Positions 8,764 through 18,410 of a DNA stretch of 63,767 nucleotides are shown here, one piece after another (positions within the stretch are counted from its first letter, which is position 1; each line of letters opens with the position of its first letter). Made by a program: the position numbers and the translations under genes. Source of the DNA: Acidobacteriota bacterium (GTDB taxonomy: Bacteria > Acidobacteriota > UBA890 > WLXD01); contig JAJCXT010000002.1 in the NCBI GenBank assembly GCA_029263295.1, forward strand, positions 1 through 63,767. The letters are read 5' to 3'. The notes beneath the pieces were generated by a model. It searched no databases. It was given only the letters and a program-made list of their open reading frames with translations, and was not told the DNA's origin.

Positions 8764-9006
8764 ATGAAGAGCATCAAAGTGACGGAAGCCAGGAAACAGC
8801 TCTACCGGCTACTCGCCGAGGTCACGCTGAGCAGCGACCCCGTGCAGATCACCAGTAAGCGCGGCAACGCAGTGCTGCTATCCGAAGACGACTGGTTCGC
8901 ACTGCAGGAAACGGCGCACCTGCTGTCGATCCCGGGAATGCGCGAGTCGATCCGGACAGGCCTCGCGACCCGGCTAGAGGACTGTGCCGAAGAGCTCGAC
9001 TGGTAG
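8764..9006 (+). CDS. Type II antitoxin, Phd/YefM family
   Basis: 80 aa. The N-terminal fold MKSIKVTEARKQLYRLLAEV, then PVQITSKRGNAVLLSEDDW, is the classic Phd/YefM DNA-binding domain; the C-terminal acidic tail (LEDCAEELDW) would cover the toxin. It is transcribed just ahead of a YoeB-like toxin whose gene overlaps its 3' end by 23 bases. A perfect palindrome directly upstream is the likely autoregulatory site. Confidence 0.93.
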   Translation: MKSIKVTEARKQLYRLLAEVTLSSDPVQITSKRGNAVLLSEDDWFALQETAHLLSIPGMRESIRTGLATRLEDCAEELDW

Positions 9007-9268
9007 GTCCTGGCGCTTGGTGTTCACGCGCCAGGCGCAACGCGATGCCCGTAAGTTGGCGTGCTCCGGACTGAAGCCGAAGGCCGAGTTCCTGCTCGCG
9101 CTGCTGCGCGAGGATCCCCTCAAGACGCCACCGCGGTTCGAGAAACTGGTAGGCGATCTCGAGGGTGCCTACTCCAGGCGGATCAACGTCCAGCACCGGC
9201 TCGTGTATCAGATCTTGGATACCGAACGGACGGTCAAGGTGTTGAGGCTATGGACCCACTACGAGTGA
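8984..9268 (+). CDS. Type II toxin, Txe/YoeB family mRNA interferase
   Basis: Up to 94 aa. WRLVFTRQAQRDARKL, the KPKAEFLLALLREDPLKTPPRFEKLVGDL stretch and SRRINVQHRLVYQIL match YoeB/RelE-fold toxins that cut mRNA on the ribosome. The terminal WTHYE keeps the His-Tyr pair near the end that is needed by YoeB. The first ATG in frame is at 8984, inside the antitoxin gene; a GTG at 9018 would give a more usual length. Translationally coupled to the antitoxin. Confidence 0.9.
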   Translation: MPKSSTGRSWRLVFTRQAQRDARKLACSGLKPKAEFLLALLREDPLKTPPRFEKLVGDLEGAYSRRINVQHRLVYQILDTERTVKVLRLWTHYE

Positions 9269-9295
9269 ACGGCTTCGGCAGCCGGAAGTAGAGCG

Positions 9296-11953
9296 CTAGG
9301 CGGAGCGGAGCGCGGTGGTCGGATCGGCCTTTGCCGCACGGCGGGCGGGCAGATAGCTCGCCACGAGGCCGATCGCCACGAGGACCGCGACCACGGCGAT
9401 CATGGTGGTCGGATCGGCCGCCCCGACACCGAACAGCATGCTCTCCAGCAACCTGGTGGCACCGATCGCCGCCACCAACCCGATGGCGGTCCCGGCGAGC
9501 ACCTTCCACAGGGCCTGACCAACGACCATCGCCGTAAGACTGCGTCCGTCGGCACCCAGGGCGATGCGAATTCCGATCTCGCGCGTCCGCCGGCTCACCG
9601 CGAACGACAGGAGACCGAAAACGCCGATACCGGCCATGGCCAGTCCGATCGCTGCGAAAGACCCGAGCAACCCGAGCAGCGCGCTGGTCGGCGCTAGCTG
9701 GGTCGCCAGCATCTGCTCGATGGTCGATTCACCGTAGACGAGCGCGAGTGGCTCCATCTGGCGAGTTCGCGCGCGGACGGAGGGCAGGATGTCTACGTCG
9801 CTTGCCGTGTGGACGGCAAAGGTAAGGCTGGACCATCCCTGGGCGAACAGCGCCGGGAAGTACACGGCTGGCATCGGTTCGGAGCCGACGCCATCGTTGT
9901 GCACATCGGCCGCAACCCCTACGACAGTCGCCGGCGGGAAGAACAGTTCTCCCTTGCGGTTGCCGATGCCGATGGTGTCGCCGAGCGGATCGCGATCGCC
10001 CCAGTACAACTGGCGCGCGGCCTCGTTGATCACGGCCTCGGCAGGCTCTGCGGCATCTGTTGTCCGGAAGGCACGTCCGGAGACGAAATCGATTCCGAGC
10101 GTTTCGAAGTAAGCGTTGCTCACCAGACGATACGGCACGAGAAACGAGCGGTCCGTGTTGTCGACGGGTCGGTCAACGAAATTGAACCAGCCGCTGGCAC
10201 GGTTCGATTGGGCCGGCATCTGGCTGGCACGCGCCACGTGGAGAGCGCCCGGTAGTGTCGCGTACTCGAGTTCGAGTTCATCCCAGACGCCCACTCGCTC
10301 GTCCGGTGAGTGTCCCTCGGGCATTGCTACCGTAAAGGTCATTACGTCGTTCGCGCGGAATCCAGGGTCCACGCTCGAGAGATTCAGCAGGGTGCGCAGG
10401 AGCAGGCCCGCACCGACCAGCAGCACGACCGCAAGGGCCACTTCGGTGACCACCAGTGCCGTCCAGGCCCACGACGTTTCCCCCGAACCACGCCCGGCAG
10501 AGACCAATCGTCGGGTTACACCGCCGCTCGCCAAACTGAGCGCCGGCAGTACGCCGAAGGCGACGCCGGTCACGGTGGCAGCGGCCATCGTGAACGCGAG
10601 CACGCTGCCATCGATTGCCACGCGGTCGAGATTCGGCACACTCCAGGGGATCAACCGCACCATGACGTCAACGCTGACGTACGCGACGATGAGACCCGCC
10701 GCCCCTCCGAGCCAACCGAGCACCAACGACTCGGTGAGAACCTGTCGCGCGAGTTGACCGTGCGTCGCCCCGAGGGCCTTGCGCACGGCGATCTCCGGCT
10801 CGCGCGATGCCGCTCTCGCCATGAGCAAGTTGGCCAGGTTCACTGCCGCGATCAGCAGCACGAGGCCAACCGCGCCCATGAGCAGACCCAACATCCCGCG
10901 GGAATCCGCTACCTGGTCTTCGTGAGCGGCCACCAGCCGGATGCCGTAGTTGAGGGCAGCCTCGGGTCGCTCCTGGCGGATCTGCGCCGCGATGGAGTCC
11001 ATCTCGTCCTGCGCCTGCTGCAGCGTCGCGCCGGGCGCCAGGCGGCCGATCACGCGATGTGCGTAGTTCGTCGCGTTGCTGCGGTACTCGTTCGACCACC
11101 CCGACGTACCGTAGAAGTCGACCTCGGCGCTCGAGAAATAGCGAAAGACGAAGTCCTCCGGCATCACACCAACGATCGTGTGCGGGACCTCGTCGAAGTT
11201 CAACGTCTGTCCCAGGATCGACCGGTCCTCGCCGTACAGCGACTGCCAGAGCGAGTAACTCAGCACTGTCACCGAGGCGCCGCTGAGGTCGTCGTCGACG
11301 GTAAGCACGCGGCCGAACAGAGGCTGTGTCCCGAGCACACCGAGCAGGCTCCCGGCACTGCGCACGCCCGTCAGCCGGCGCGTTTCGCCGGATCCGATCA
11401 GGGCAACGACGTCGCCACTGAGGGCTGCCATCGACTCGAACGTGTTCGCGCGCCCGGCCTGGTCGGCGAAGTTCGCCGGCGTGGTGTTCGCGCCGATCCG
11501 GCCGGCTTGAATGTCCATCGATTTGACCACGACCAGCCGCTCGGACTCCGGATAGCTCAACGGACTCAGCAGCACCGCGTCGATCACGCTGTACATGGCC
11601 GTGTTCGCCCCGATGCCGAGCGCCAGGGTGGTAATCGCGACGCCGGTGAACAACGGGTTGGTGCGTAGCACGCGAACCGCGTAGCGCAGATCACGACCGA
11701 GCGTGCTCAGCCATCCGCGCCATCGACTGACGCGGGCCCCGGCGGGGTCCACTGTTGGAGGCTCGAAGCGTTGAGCGCTGCCATGCCGAAGGAGATCCCA
11801 GAGGGCATCGGTCCATACGCGGACGCGGTTCAACGGCGATCGTGCGCTCAGCAAGCGGTCGGTAAACAGCGCCTTCATGTCGTCGCCAAACTGCCGACGT
11901 ACGCGTGCCGGAACGAGAACCGTCATCAACACTTGGTAGACGCCCGCGCTCAT
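9296..11953 (-). CDS. ADOP-family duplicated permease (FtsX/MacB-like), module 1
   Basis: 885 aa. A short N-terminal prefix (VRRQFGDDMKALF) is followed by a first membrane helix with TLALGIGANTAMYSVIDAVL near residue 110, a large periplasmic MacB-type domain, a helix block at about 370-500 and a second FtsX unit ending in the C-terminal helices (FGLLSFAVSRRTREIGIRIA, LASYLPARRAAKADP). This two-FtsX layout without an ATPase is the ADOP family. MacB-like proteins move substrates or transmit force across the inner membrane; no substrate can be read here. It overlaps the PadR gene by ATGA, so it is part of PadR-ADOP module 1. Confidence 0.92.
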   Translation of the reverse strand: MSAGVYQVLMTVLVPARVRRQFGDDMKALFTDRLLSARSPLNRVRVWTDALWDLLRHGSAQRFEPPTVDPAGARVSRWRGWLSTLGRDLRYAVRVLRTNPLFTGVAITTLALGIGANTAMYSVIDAVLLSPLSYPESERLVVVKSMDIQAGRIGANTTPANFADQAGRANTFESMAALSGDVVALIGSGETRRLTGVRSAGSLLGVLGTQPLFGRVLTVDDDLSGASVTVLSYSLWQSLYGEDRSILGQTLNFDEVPHTIVGVMPEDFVFRYFSSAEVDFYGTSGWSNEYRSNATNYAHRVIGRLAPGATLQQAQDEMDSIAAQIRQERPEAALNYGIRLVAAHEDQVADSRGMLGLLMGAVGLVLLIAAVNLANLLMARAASREPEIAVRKALGATHGQLARQVLTESLVLGWLGGAAGLIVAYVSVDVMVRLIPWSVPNLDRVAIDGSVLAFTMAAATVTGVAFGVLPALSLASGGVTRRLVSAGRGSGETSWAWTALVVTEVALAVVLLVGAGLLLRTLLNLSSVDPGFRANDVMTFTVAMPEGHSPDERVGVWDELELEYATLPGALHVARASQMPAQSNRASGWFNFVDRPVDNTDRSFLVPYRLVSNAYFETLGIDFVSGRAFRTTDAAEPAEAVINEAARQLYWGDRDPLGDTIGIGNRKGELFFPPATVVGVAADVHNDGVGSEPMPAVYFPALFAQGWSSLTFAVHTASDVDILPSVRARTRQMEPLALVYGESTIEQMLATQLAPTSALLGLLGSFAAIGLAMAGIGVFGLLSFAVSRRTREIGIRIALGADGRSLTAMVVGQALWKVLAGTAIGLVAAIGATRLLESMLFGVGAADPTTMIAVVAVLVAIGLVASYLPARRAAKADPTTALRSA

Positions 11954-12318
11954 CGTTGCTCCCTTTCGGTCGCCAGTTCGGCCGCGTCAAAATCGGCGAG
12001 CAAGTCTCGCAGGCGTTCGGCTTCGGCCCGCGCGACCGCGGTTCCGAGAGGGGTGAGATCGAAGCTGCGGCGCCCGCGTGGAGCATCAGACACGGCGGCC
12101 TGTGAGATCAGCCCACGCGCGGAGAGTGTCCGGATCCGGCGATAGAGGTTGGCCGGGAAGATCTTCGTCCACGCCGAGTCTCGCTGCTCGATCTCCTGCA
12201 CGATCCGATAGCCGTGCGCTGGCCCCTCGGTCAGCACCACCAGGATCCGTGCCTCGAGCGGGTGCAAGGGCAAGCAAGCGGCAATCTGCTCCGCCGTGAT
12301 CTTCGCAGTCTTTGCCAC
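11950..12318 (-). CDS. PadR-family transcriptional regulator, module 1
   Basis: 122 aa from the GTG at 12318, chosen because GGGAGG lies five bases upstream; an ATG at 12408 would place coding sequence in the operator. The winged-helix part reads LPLHPLEARILVVLTEGPAHGYRIVQEIE, NLYRRIRTLSARGLISQ and FDLTPLGTAVARAEAERL, typical of PadR. Its stop overlaps the start of the downstream ADOP permease. Two TGACA-N-TGTCA sites lie about 90 bases upstream, suggesting autorepression of the PadR-ADOP transcript. Confidence 0.92.
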   Translation of the reverse strand: MAKTAKITAEQIAACLPLHPLEARILVVLTEGPAHGYRIVQEIEQRDSAWTKIFPANLYRRIRTLSARGLISQAAVSDAPRGRRSFDLTPLGTAVARAEAERLRDLLADFDAAELATEREQR

Positions 12319-12407
12319 CGAGGCCTCCCGTTCAGAGTTGTTGACCACCCGCGTCGAACTTGAAACCGCTGTGCGTCGGGGTCGGAGGCGGGCGCGTTGA
12401 TGCAGCA

Positions 12408-12432
12408 TGACACTGTCGTTTTGACACTGTCA
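12408..12432. promoter_or_regulatory. Tandem inverted-repeat operator of PadR-ADOP module 1
   Basis: Two sites of the form TGACA-C-TGTCA, centred at 12413 and 12427 (14 bp apart); the first copy is TGACACTGTC followed by G. They lie about 90 bases before the padR start, where a promoter would be expected. Confidence 0.6.
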
Positions 12433-12546
12433 AGTTCTCTAGCCGGACGCACCTCGAATCGAGGGTCCTACGGCGAACGGCGCGTACGGCTCGGGTTCAG
12501 TCAGGTGCCCGGCCATCCCGCCACGGGGCGGAACGGTCGCTGACCT

Positions 12547-15249
12547 CTACTCGGAGCGCAGACTGACCGCGGGATCGACCGCGAGGGCGCGCCGTGCCGG
12601 AACCAGGGTGGCCACCAGCGCGACGATCAGCAACAGTGTCGGCACGCCGAAGTAGACCATCGGCTCATTAGCGTTGACCCCCTCGAGCACGGCGGCGAGC
12701 AGGCGCCCCAGTGGTACCGAAGCGGCCATCCCGGCGAGCAGGCCTACGCCCGTCAGCGTCATGCCCCGCCGCAGCACCAACTTGAGTACGTGCCCCGGCT
12801 CAGCGCCCAGGGCAACACGAATGCCGAGTTCGCGCGAGCGTCGCGCCACGCGGTGCGCCAACAGTCCGTACAGGCCCACGGCGGCAAGCAAGAGGGCCGC
12901 CGCGCCGAACACCGCCATCAGGGTCGTCGGCAGACGGACGACGACCAGCGAGGCGTCGACGATCTCGTCGAGCGTCTGTACCGAACCGATCGGGATCGCC
13001 GGGTCAATTCGCCAGACAGCGTCCCGAACATCCGGCACAAGTGCCTCCGGGTTCGGGCCGGAGGCCTTGATGACCACGTACATGCGCGACCGAGCACTCG
13101 ACTGTTCATAGGGCATGAAGTAGGCCGGGCCGGGCGGATCGAGCAAGGTGTTGTGCTGGAAATTGCCGACCACCCCGACGATCGTCATCCAACGATCGCT
13201 GCCGACGCGAATGCGGCGACCGATCGGATCGCCTTCCGGGAGATGCCGCAACAGAGCTTCGTTCACGACGGCCACATGAGTGGCATCCTGCCGATCGGTG
13301 GCGTCGAGCAAACGACCCTGGAGTTGCTTCGCCCCCATGGCTTCCAGATAGCCCGCCGACACAATCCGGTGTCCGGCCATCGGCCGCCTCTCGACCTCGT
13401 TCTCGCCCTCGAGACCTTCAGCCACGAGCGCGCCGATTTGGTTGTAGAAGCTGAGGGGAATGATCGACGTTGCTCCCACCGTTTCCACACCCTGCAGGGC
13501 CTCGATCTCGGCAACCGCCTCGCGGTAGAAGTTGCGACGCGCCTCCGCGGATTCGTAGCGCGGTCCATTGAGCGCCAGTTCGATGGTCAACACACCGCCC
13601 GGCTCGAAGCCAGGGTCCTTGTCCAGCAGCCCGGCGAACCCCTTCACCATCAGTCCAGCGCCGGTGAGCAGCACGACGGAAAAGGCCACCTCGCTAACCA
13701 GGAGCAGGCTCCTCATTCGACTTCGACCGTCCGCGGTTCCTGCCGGATCAGCATCGCGGCTGGCACGCATCACGCCGCCGAGGTCAGAGCGCGAAGCCCG
13801 TAGAGCGGGCGCGAGGCCAAAGGTGATTCCGGCCAGGGCTGCCACGGCGAAGGTTGCCATCAACACCTTCGGTTCCGGGCCAGTATTCGTCGCCATCGGC
13901 GACGCCTCGAACACGAAATCTGGCAGACTGGCGACAAGGAGCCTACCGGCGATCTCGGATCCGAAGTATCCGAGGACTCCACCGGCTGACGCCACGATCA
14001 TCGACTCCGTAAGCAGCTGCCGAACGATCCGCATGCGCGACGCTCCAAGCGACTTGCGCACCGCGATCTCGCCTTGGCGGGTGGCGCCACGCGCCAGAAA
14101 CAGATTCGCGACGTTGGCACAGCAAATCAGCAGAACGAACCCCACCGTCACCAGCAACACGGCCACCGCTGGCGCCATGACCGACGTGATCTGCTTGCGC
14201 AGCGGCACGGCGCGGGCACTCACGGCCTCGTTGTGCTCCGGGTAGGCCGTCGCCAGCTGCGCCATCGCGCCAGCCAGCTCTGCGTTCGCCGTCTCGATGT
14301 CCACACCGGCCGCGAGCCTCCCGAAGGGCACCGCGTTTCGTCGCCCACGAGACTGTGCCAGCTGCTCGACGCTCATCTGCATCGTTCGCCACAGATCACC
14401 GCGAAACTGGAACTGCGGGTATTCGAAGAACTCCGGCATGACGCCGATCACGGTGTATTCGCGCTCGTTGAGGAGCAGGACGGTTCCGGCAATCTCGGAG
14501 TCAGCCCCAAGCCGCTGCCACAGCCGCCAGCTCAGGAGCACCACCGGATCCGAGCCTGGCTCGTCGTCGGCCGTGCTGAAGCCGCGACCAAGGTGCGGCT
14601 CGACCCGGAGCACCCCGAGCAGGTTTGACGACACCGAATAGCCTTGCAGCGCCAGCGGTTCCTCGCCGCCGGTCAGGTTGACGTCCCAGTTTGTCGAGAT
14701 CGTTATGTCCTCGAAAGCTTCCGTTCGTTCCCGGAGATCGGCCCAATCAGCCAGAGAGGTCGAATTGACGGCGATGCCATTGGCGCTATTCGTCGACCAG
14801 ATGACGGCGAGGCCCGCCTCATCGCCGTAGGGCAACTCCGCGAACATGATCGCGTAGGTCATGCCAAAGATCGTGGCATTGGCGGCCATCCCGATGGCTA
14901 TCGTCGCAATCGCAACGGCAGCGAAAGCCGGGCTGCTGGCAAGACTGCGCACGCCGTAGCGCACGTCCTGAAGTGTCTGGGCGAACCATTGCCGACGCTT
15001 GGCGGAGTGGCTCGAGGTGGGCCCCGAATGGATCGGATCCGATGGCAGGCCGCGTTCATCGAGTCCGTCCCGCAGCACCCGTGGAATCGTGCGCACCCAG
15101 AGCGACAGCACGCCGCGCAGGCCCTCGCGGCGCCTGGTGGCGCGATGCAAGTGGTCGAAATCAGCCAACACCATCTCGCTGTAGCGCCGTCGGAACGAGC
15201 GCGGGTAGGCGCTCAGTAGACACCGATACAGGACCTGCGAGCTACTCAA
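12547..15249 (-). CDS. ADOP-family duplicated permease (FtsX/MacB-like), module 2
   Basis: 900 aa. TTG start inferred at 15249, overlapping the padR stop as TTGA. Prefix SAYPRSFRRRYSEMVLADF, then helix AVAIATIAIGMAANATIFGM near residue 110, a periplasmic domain, central helices with NLFLARGATRQGEIAVRKSL near 390, and the C-terminal FtsX unit (YGLLAHRVARRSRELGIRVA; LVPARRALAVDP). Same layout as modules 1 and 3 but clearly diverged. No ABC ATPase gene is next to it. Confidence 0.92.
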   Translation of the reverse strand: MSSSQVLYRCLLSAYPRSFRRRYSEMVLADFDHLHRATRRREGLRGVLSLWVRTIPRVLRDGLDERGLPSDPIHSGPTSSHSAKRRQWFAQTLQDVRYGVRSLASSPAFAAVAIATIAIGMAANATIFGMTYAIMFAELPYGDEAGLAVIWSTNSANGIAVNSTSLADWADLRERTEAFEDITISTNWDVNLTGGEEPLALQGYSVSSNLLGVLRVEPHLGRGFSTADDEPGSDPVVLLSWRLWQRLGADSEIAGTVLLLNEREYTVIGVMPEFFEYPQFQFRGDLWRTMQMSVEQLAQSRGRRNAVPFGRLAAGVDIETANAELAGAMAQLATAYPEHNEAVSARAVPLRKQITSVMAPAVAVLLVTVGFVLLICCANVANLFLARGATRQGEIAVRKSLGASRMRIVRQLLTESMIVASAGGVLGYFGSEIAGRLLVASLPDFVFEASPMATNTGPEPKVLMATFAVAALAGITFGLAPALRASRSDLGGVMRASRDADPAGTADGRSRMRSLLLVSEVAFSVVLLTGAGLMVKGFAGLLDKDPGFEPGGVLTIELALNGPRYESAEARRNFYREAVAEIEALQGVETVGATSIIPLSFYNQIGALVAEGLEGENEVERRPMAGHRIVSAGYLEAMGAKQLQGRLLDATDRQDATHVAVVNEALLRHLPEGDPIGRRIRVGSDRWMTIVGVVGNFQHNTLLDPPGPAYFMPYEQSSARSRMYVVIKASGPNPEALVPDVRDAVWRIDPAIPIGSVQTLDEIVDASLVVVRLPTTLMAVFGAAALLLAAVGLYGLLAHRVARRSRELGIRVALGAEPGHVLKLVLRRGMTLTGVGLLAGMAASVPLGRLLAAVLEGVNANEPMVYFGVPTLLLIVALVATLVPARRALAVDPAVSLRSE

Positions 15250-15599
15250 CTGTCTTGCCCCGTGGCGGACAGCAGCTGCTTGTTGCGGGCCACGCTCACC
15301 AGCCGCTCGAGGCGACGGGCCTCTGACGCGACCACAGCGATCCCAGCCGGTGTGAGCTCGTACTGGCGGCGGCGTGTCTCGTCCGGATCGTGCTCCACTA
15401 CCAGACCCTCGCGTGCGAGCCGGCGCAGGGAGCGATACAGGTTGGCAGGGTCCATGCGCACCGCCCCATCGCTCTCCTCGGCGATGCTCTGCAGGATCGC
15501 GTACCCGTGCCCACTCCCCTCTACGAGGGCCAGCAAGATCAGGAAGTCTCTGGCCGCGAGTGGCGGGGTCGCTGTCGGTAGGGATGCCTGTGTCGCCAT
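15246..15599 (-). CDS. PadR-family transcriptional regulator, module 2
   Basis: 117 aa from the ATG at 15599, with GAGG about nine bases upstream; the longer frame from 15641 would run into the operator region. The winged helix reads LAARDFLILLALVEGSGHGYAI, NLYRSLRRLAREGLVVE and QYELTPAGIAVVASEARRLE. The stop overlaps the permease start by four bases. Two TAGTCA-N2-TGACTA palindromes lie about 49-77 bases upstream, fitting autoregulation. Confidence 0.92.
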   Translation of the reverse strand: MATQASLPTATPPLAARDFLILLALVEGSGHGYAILQSIAEESDGAVRMDPANLYRSLRRLAREGLVVEHDPDETRRRQYELTPAGIAVVASEARRLERLVSVARNKQLLSATGQDS

Positions 15600-15647
15600 G
15601 GGACTAGCCTCGGAGAACTCGGTAACGGAATACCAGAGCAACCCTAT

Positions 15648-15676
15648 TAGTCATGTGACTATTAGTCAACTGACTA
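15648..15676. promoter_or_regulatory. Tandem palindromic operator of PadR-ADOP module 2
   Basis: Two perfect sites, TAGTCA-TG-TGACTA (15648-15661) and TAGTCA-AC-TGACTA (15663-15676), 15 bp apart centre to centre, in an AT-rich island in front of the padR gene. Confidence 0.75.
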
Positions 15677-15722
15677 CTAGCGAAATCTCCGAACTCGAAC
15701 TCTGCCTTTCACCCGAGGGCGA

Positions 15723-18410
15723 CTAGGCGCGATCAAGCGTGGATGCCGGGTCTACGTGGGTCGCGCGGCGCCCGGCGAGGACGCTCGCCGTCGCGGCCAC
15801 GGCCAGCAGCAGGGCTGCGATACCGACAAACGTGAGCGGATCGTTGGCACTGACATCGAAGAGCATCGTGGCGACCGAGCGCGTCGCGAGGATCGCGATG
15901 GGCAGACCGACCAGGAGCCCGATGCCGGCGAGGACAACACCGTCCTTAACGACACTTCCCAGCATGGCTCTAGGCTGCGCCCCCAGCGCCATTCGAATGC
16001 CGATCTCGGCCGAGCGTTCCTCCACCAGATAAGCCAGCACGCCGTACAGTCCCATCGCCGAAAGCACGAGCGCAAAAAGGCCGAAGCCGGAGACCAGTAG
16101 CGCGGGCAACTTACGTGGCAACAAGGATGCGTCGACCAGGCTCTCCATCGTCTGGAGCAGCGGCACGGGTTCGGCGGGATTGGCCGACTTGACCCGATCG
16201 ATAACCACCGCGCTCAGCGCACCCGTGTCGCCGGAAACACGCACGAAAACCCCGGCCGAACTGTTGGGGGCCTGCGTCATCGAGATGTAGATCTCGGGCA
16301 CCGCCGGCACGTCGAGGCCGAAGTGCCGGACATCCCCCACCACGCCGATGACCGTGTACCAGGAGTCGCTACCATTCCATCGAACTCGTTGGCCGACGGG
16401 ACTTCCGTCGAAGAAGGCGCGCCGAGCGGCATCGTTGACGATCATGACCGGTTCGTTCTCCCGGCGGTCCTCGCTGCGAAACGTGCGCCCCTCGAGCACC
16501 GGGATCTGCAGAGTCTCGAAGTAATGCGGGCCCGCCCGTCGGAACTCCGCGCGGTTCTGATCGCTCTGCGCCACCGGTTGGCCCTCGACGCTGAACTCGG
16601 TCTCCACGCTGTTGCCCCGGAAGGGGGTCCGCGATGAGTAACCGACATCGATCACACCGGGAATCGCCAGCAGTTGTTCGCGCAGGCCGACGAAGTGTCC
16701 GAGCCTGCCGGCAGCCGTTTCCGCGTCCGACTCACGCACGGACGTTGCCGTTGTGAGCACTCCCGCAGTGTCAAAGCCAGGATCTACACGCAGGGCGTTG
16801 TTGAAACTCTCGAGGAGGAACCCCGCCCCGATCAGAAGCACGAACGCCAACGCGACCTCGGCGACGATCAGCCCGCGCCGCAAGCGTGCCGTGTTCGAAC
16901 TCGCGGTCGAGCGGCCGCGCATCGCCTGTATCGGCGCGACGCGCAGCTGCAGCATCAGCGGCAGGAGGCCGAACAGAACCCCGGTGACCAGAGCCACGGC
17001 GAAGCCGAAGCCCCAGGTGCGCGCGTCCACGGCAATCTCGCTTTGCCGCGGAAGCGCGCTCGACATCAGCCCGAGAACGCCCCGGACCAGAAAAGTTGCC
17101 AGGAGCCCGCCCCCGAGGGCGCCAGCCAGCGCCAGCAGCACGCTCTCAGTCAGGCCCTGGAGAACGAGCCGGCTGCGGCTCGACCCCAGGGCAAGACGGG
17201 TGGAGATCTCGGTCTGGCGCGAAGCCGCCGACGCCACGAGCAGCACTGCCATGTTTAACGCCGCAATCACGAGCATCGTTCCTACCGCGGCACCCAATAG
17301 CCACAGGGCTCGTCGGTGGTCGCCAACCTGTCTTTCCTTGGCACCGCGCACGACGGCGACCAGGCCGGCGTTGTTCTCCGGGAACTCCCGACCGAGGGAC
17401 GCGAACAGTGCGTTCATCTCGTCGTCCGCATGCTCCGGCGTGTGGTCCGGAGCGAGGCGACCGACCAGGTTCAACATACCTATGTGGCGGATGTCCGCGG
17501 CCAGAGCGAAGTGCACATCGGGGTCGTAGTTCATCGGTATCCAGATATCCGCGGGTGCCTCCACGTAGAAGCCCGGCGGCATCACCCCGATGATCTCGCG
17601 CTGTGTCCCGGCAATCGTGATCTGCCCGCCGAGGACATCGTTCGCCGCGTCGAACACGCGCGTCCAGAAATCATGGCTCAGGATCGCGGTGGCGGGAGCA
17701 CCGGGATGGGCTTCTGCGTCGCTGAAGCCACGCCCCATGAAGGGCTCGGCGCCCAACACATCGAACAAGTTGAACGTCACCGTCAACACCTGAGCCTGGA
17801 AAGCTGGCTCTTCGCCGAGGCGAACGGTGGGCGCGAACGCGCGGAACAGCGTGCCGGCCAGGTCCTCGAATGTCGTCGTGGACTCGCGTAGATCAAGGTA
17901 GTTCGCGGGCGAGATGGGCGCGGCAATCTGCTCCGTGCGCGTATCACGTTGCTGCACCGCGAGCAGTCGCTCCGGTTCCGAGTAGGGCAACTCGCGGAAC
18001 AGGATCCCGTCCATGACCGAGAAGGTAGCCGTCGAGGCGCCGATGCCGATGGTTAGCGTGAGGATGACGGCGATGGCGAGCGTCGGGCGACGCTGTAGCG
18101 AGCGTAAGGCCCACACGAGATTACGCATGGCGATGTCCGGGGGATCGGTGATTCTGCGCTTGGGTGAACGAGGAGTCTGGAGATTTCGGGCGCTCATCCG
18201 CGGCTCGGGTGCGCTGCGGAAGCGACGGCCCAGGCCGTGGGTGAACGCATCCGCGATAGCCCGAACAGCGAATCGCCTGGCCGCTTGGTTGCCGCCGCTG
18301 GCCAGAAGAGCGCCGTCGAAGGCATCGAGCATTTCGCCGCTGAATCGCCGTCGAAACCGACGCGGAAACGCCAGCAGCGCGGCTCGGTAGATCAAGCGAA
18401 GTGGTCTCAT
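15723..18410 (-). CDS. ADOP-family duplicated permease (FtsX/MacB-like), module 3
   Basis: 895 aa. N-terminal prefix (ALLAFPRRFRRRFSGEMLDA) of about 80 residues, linker, then AVILTLTIGIGASTATFSVM near residue 115, a periplasmic domain, central helices (VLLVASAASRQTEISTRLAL near 395) and the second FtsX unit (YGVLAYLVEERSAEIGIRMA; GRRATHVDP at the end). ATG overlaps the padR stop. Two FtsX cores in one chain and no partner ATPase is the ADOP pattern. Confidence 0.92.
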   Translation of the reverse strand: MRPLRLIYRAALLAFPRRFRRRFSGEMLDAFDGALLASGGNQAARRFAVRAIADAFTHGLGRRFRSAPEPRMSARNLQTPRSPKRRITDPPDIAMRNLVWALRSLQRRPTLAIAVILTLTIGIGASTATFSVMDGILFRELPYSEPERLLAVQQRDTRTEQIAAPISPANYLDLRESTTTFEDLAGTLFRAFAPTVRLGEEPAFQAQVLTVTFNLFDVLGAEPFMGRGFSDAEAHPGAPATAILSHDFWTRVFDAANDVLGGQITIAGTQREIIGVMPPGFYVEAPADIWIPMNYDPDVHFALAADIRHIGMLNLVGRLAPDHTPEHADDEMNALFASLGREFPENNAGLVAVVRGAKERQVGDHRRALWLLGAAVGTMLVIAALNMAVLLVASAASRQTEISTRLALGSSRSRLVLQGLTESVLLALAGALGGGLLATFLVRGVLGLMSSALPRQSEIAVDARTWGFGFAVALVTGVLFGLLPLMLQLRVAPIQAMRGRSTASSNTARLRRGLIVAEVALAFVLLIGAGFLLESFNNALRVDPGFDTAGVLTTATSVRESDAETAAGRLGHFVGLREQLLAIPGVIDVGYSSRTPFRGNSVETEFSVEGQPVAQSDQNRAEFRRAGPHYFETLQIPVLEGRTFRSEDRRENEPVMIVNDAARRAFFDGSPVGQRVRWNGSDSWYTVIGVVGDVRHFGLDVPAVPEIYISMTQAPNSSAGVFVRVSGDTGALSAVVIDRVKSANPAEPVPLLQTMESLVDASLLPRKLPALLVSGFGLFALVLSAMGLYGVLAYLVEERSAEIGIRMALGAQPRAMLGSVVKDGVVLAGIGLLVGLPIAILATRSVATMLFDVSANDPLTFVGIAALLLAVAATASVLAGRRATHVDPASTLDRA

